From an uncultured Bacteroidota bacterium (lineage in GTDB: Bacteria > Bacteroidota > Bacteroidia > Chitinophagales > Chitinophagaceae), in NCBI GenBank assembly GCA_903905065.1, contig CAIVEW010000061.1, forward strand, positions 1 to 64,000: a stretch of DNA of 64,000 bases. Reading direction: 5' to 3'. Below, piece by piece: positions 63,380-64,000 of the stretch. Position numbers and translations under genes: made by a program. Within the stretch, counting starts at the first letter, position 1, and the number at the start of each line of letters is the position of its first letter. The notes under the pieces are model-generated. The model was given only the letters and a program-made list of their open reading frames with translations, made no database searches and had not been told where the DNA came from.

Positions 63380-64000
63380 CAAATAAAGTTGAAGCCTCCT
63401 TTAATAAGCGTTCTGGCTCCGTAAAATGAATTGCGGCCATGCAATAGCCTGTCATCCTGGAAGAAAGCGGCCTCACCGGGCTTCAGATATACTTCGGTCA
63501 ACAGGCCACCACCTACGATCTTATTTTCAAGGAATTTGTGAAACTCCTCGCACATTTCTATCACTTCTTTACCATTGTCCGGCATCACTCGGAAATAATT
63601 CCAGTTCAATTTTATACCGCGGGCATCATTGTCAATGATTTTGCGTTTTTTACGTTGGTCATTCCCCTTCCCAAAATCAACTTCCAGAGTTTTCAACTGC
63701 TCATACAATACCGGTTCATATTTTTCCAGGATCTTGACCACATCTTCCGAATCAATGAACGTGGTCGCTCCACCCACTTCTGCATTTTCCATGCAGAAAA
63801 AGAAATTCACATCCAGGTCAAAATTTACATAAGCCGCATCGGTATGCAGTGGCTGCCGGGTATTTGCATGCCGAAAGGTGAAGTCATTATTTTTATCGTA
63901 CCGCACATCTGTCCAGCGTTCCTGGGCTTTGGCGTTTCCGGTTTTTATGTCTTCGTCCACATTTATTATCTCCCCAAGCTTGTCAACCAATGCAGAGTAA
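63379..64000 (-). CDS. TauD/TfdA-like Fe(II)/2-oxoglutarate dioxygenase, 5'-truncated
   Basis: The frame is open to the right window edge, so the N-terminus is missing; the TTG at 63990 is not convincing. 'QPLHTDAAYVNFD' supplies the His-x-Asp iron ligands, 'AAFFQDDRLLHGRNSFYG' the distal His, and 'ARTLIKG' the 2-oxoglutarate Arg. This is the TauD/clavaminate-synthase-like pattern. It is translationally coupled to the aldo/keto reductase, so both may act on the same metabolite. Confidence 0.85.
   Translation of the reverse strand, partial: YSALVDKLGEIINVDEDIKTGNAKAQERWTDVRYDKNNDFTFRHANTRQPLHTDAAYVNFDLDVNFFFCMENAEVGGATTFIDSEDVVKILEKYEPVLYEQLKTLEVDFGKGNDQRKKRKIIDNDARGIKLNWNYFRVMPDNGKEVIEMCEEFHKFLENKIVGGGLLTEVYLKPGEAAFFQDDRLLHGRNSFYGARTLIKGGFNFI

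Overview
The window looks like a chromosomal piece of a Bacteroidota bacterium, probably of the Chitinophagaceae or a near relative (family level is inference). Direct signs are many secreted proteins ending in type IX secretion (T9SS) sorting domains (both the 'YPNPA' type A and the CHU_C type B tails), lipoproteins with a Cys lipobox, a DUF4834 protein, and TAnnTTTG promoter boxes, the Bacteroidota -7 element. No T9SS machinery genes, IS elements, rRNA or CRISPR arrays were seen. One intact tRNA gene (CAT anticodon, probably Met) is present.

Region by region: 1-6.1 kb carries two large T9SS surface proteins. 6.2-9.6 kb has a small lipoprotein, an M49 (dipeptidyl-peptidase III type) lipoprotein and a secreted unknown. 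9.8-11.6 kb is etfBA. 12.3-17.7 kb is a mixed housekeeping/stress stretch: an arylsulfotransferase-like protein, a WXXGXW-type small secreted protein, an OYE-type alkene reductase, OsmC, pirin and a membrane protein. 17.8-28.6 kb is the accessory region discussed below. 28.8-31.0 kb has a HAD phosphatase, DUF4834 and a bacterial expansin. 31.1-36.2 kb is rimP-nusA-infB. 36.3-40.8 kb has a SAM hydroxide adenosyltransferase, cyclophilin, methylmalonyl-CoA epimerase and an iscS-iscU-iscA Fe-S assembly set. 41.1-64 kb is one long capsule/O-polysaccharide locus: CpsB-type phosphatase, UDP-sugar dehydrogenase, Wza-, Wzc-, Wzm- and Wzt-like export proteins, two DegT-family enzymes, WbqC, GNAT, three glycosyltransferases, methyltransferase, deacetylase, formyltransferase, FkbH-like protein, asparagine-synthase-type amidotransferase, aldo/keto reductase and a 2OG dioxygenase cut by the window edge.

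The most unusual part is 17.8-28.6 kb. A 43-nt copy of the 3' part of the tRNA gene lies 9 kb from the intact tRNA. The interval is bordered by 159-bp direct repeats and TAGTGCGAG tandem motifs arranged like the arm sites of a tyrosine-recombinase attachment site, yet no integrase is encoded. The cargo is almost only T9SS surface proteins, including three full paralogs and a truncated fourth. A 14-bp palindrome (TGTCAATATTGACA, with single-base variants) recurs six times and separates blocks of genes whose orientation switches. Each of the three full paralogs carries a long, almost perfect hairpin inside its signal-peptide codons at the same position but with different arm sequences, which looks like covariation. 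In the capsule locus, the Wzc-like kinase ends in 16 consecutive Gly-Tyr dipeptides encoded by a hexanucleotide tract.
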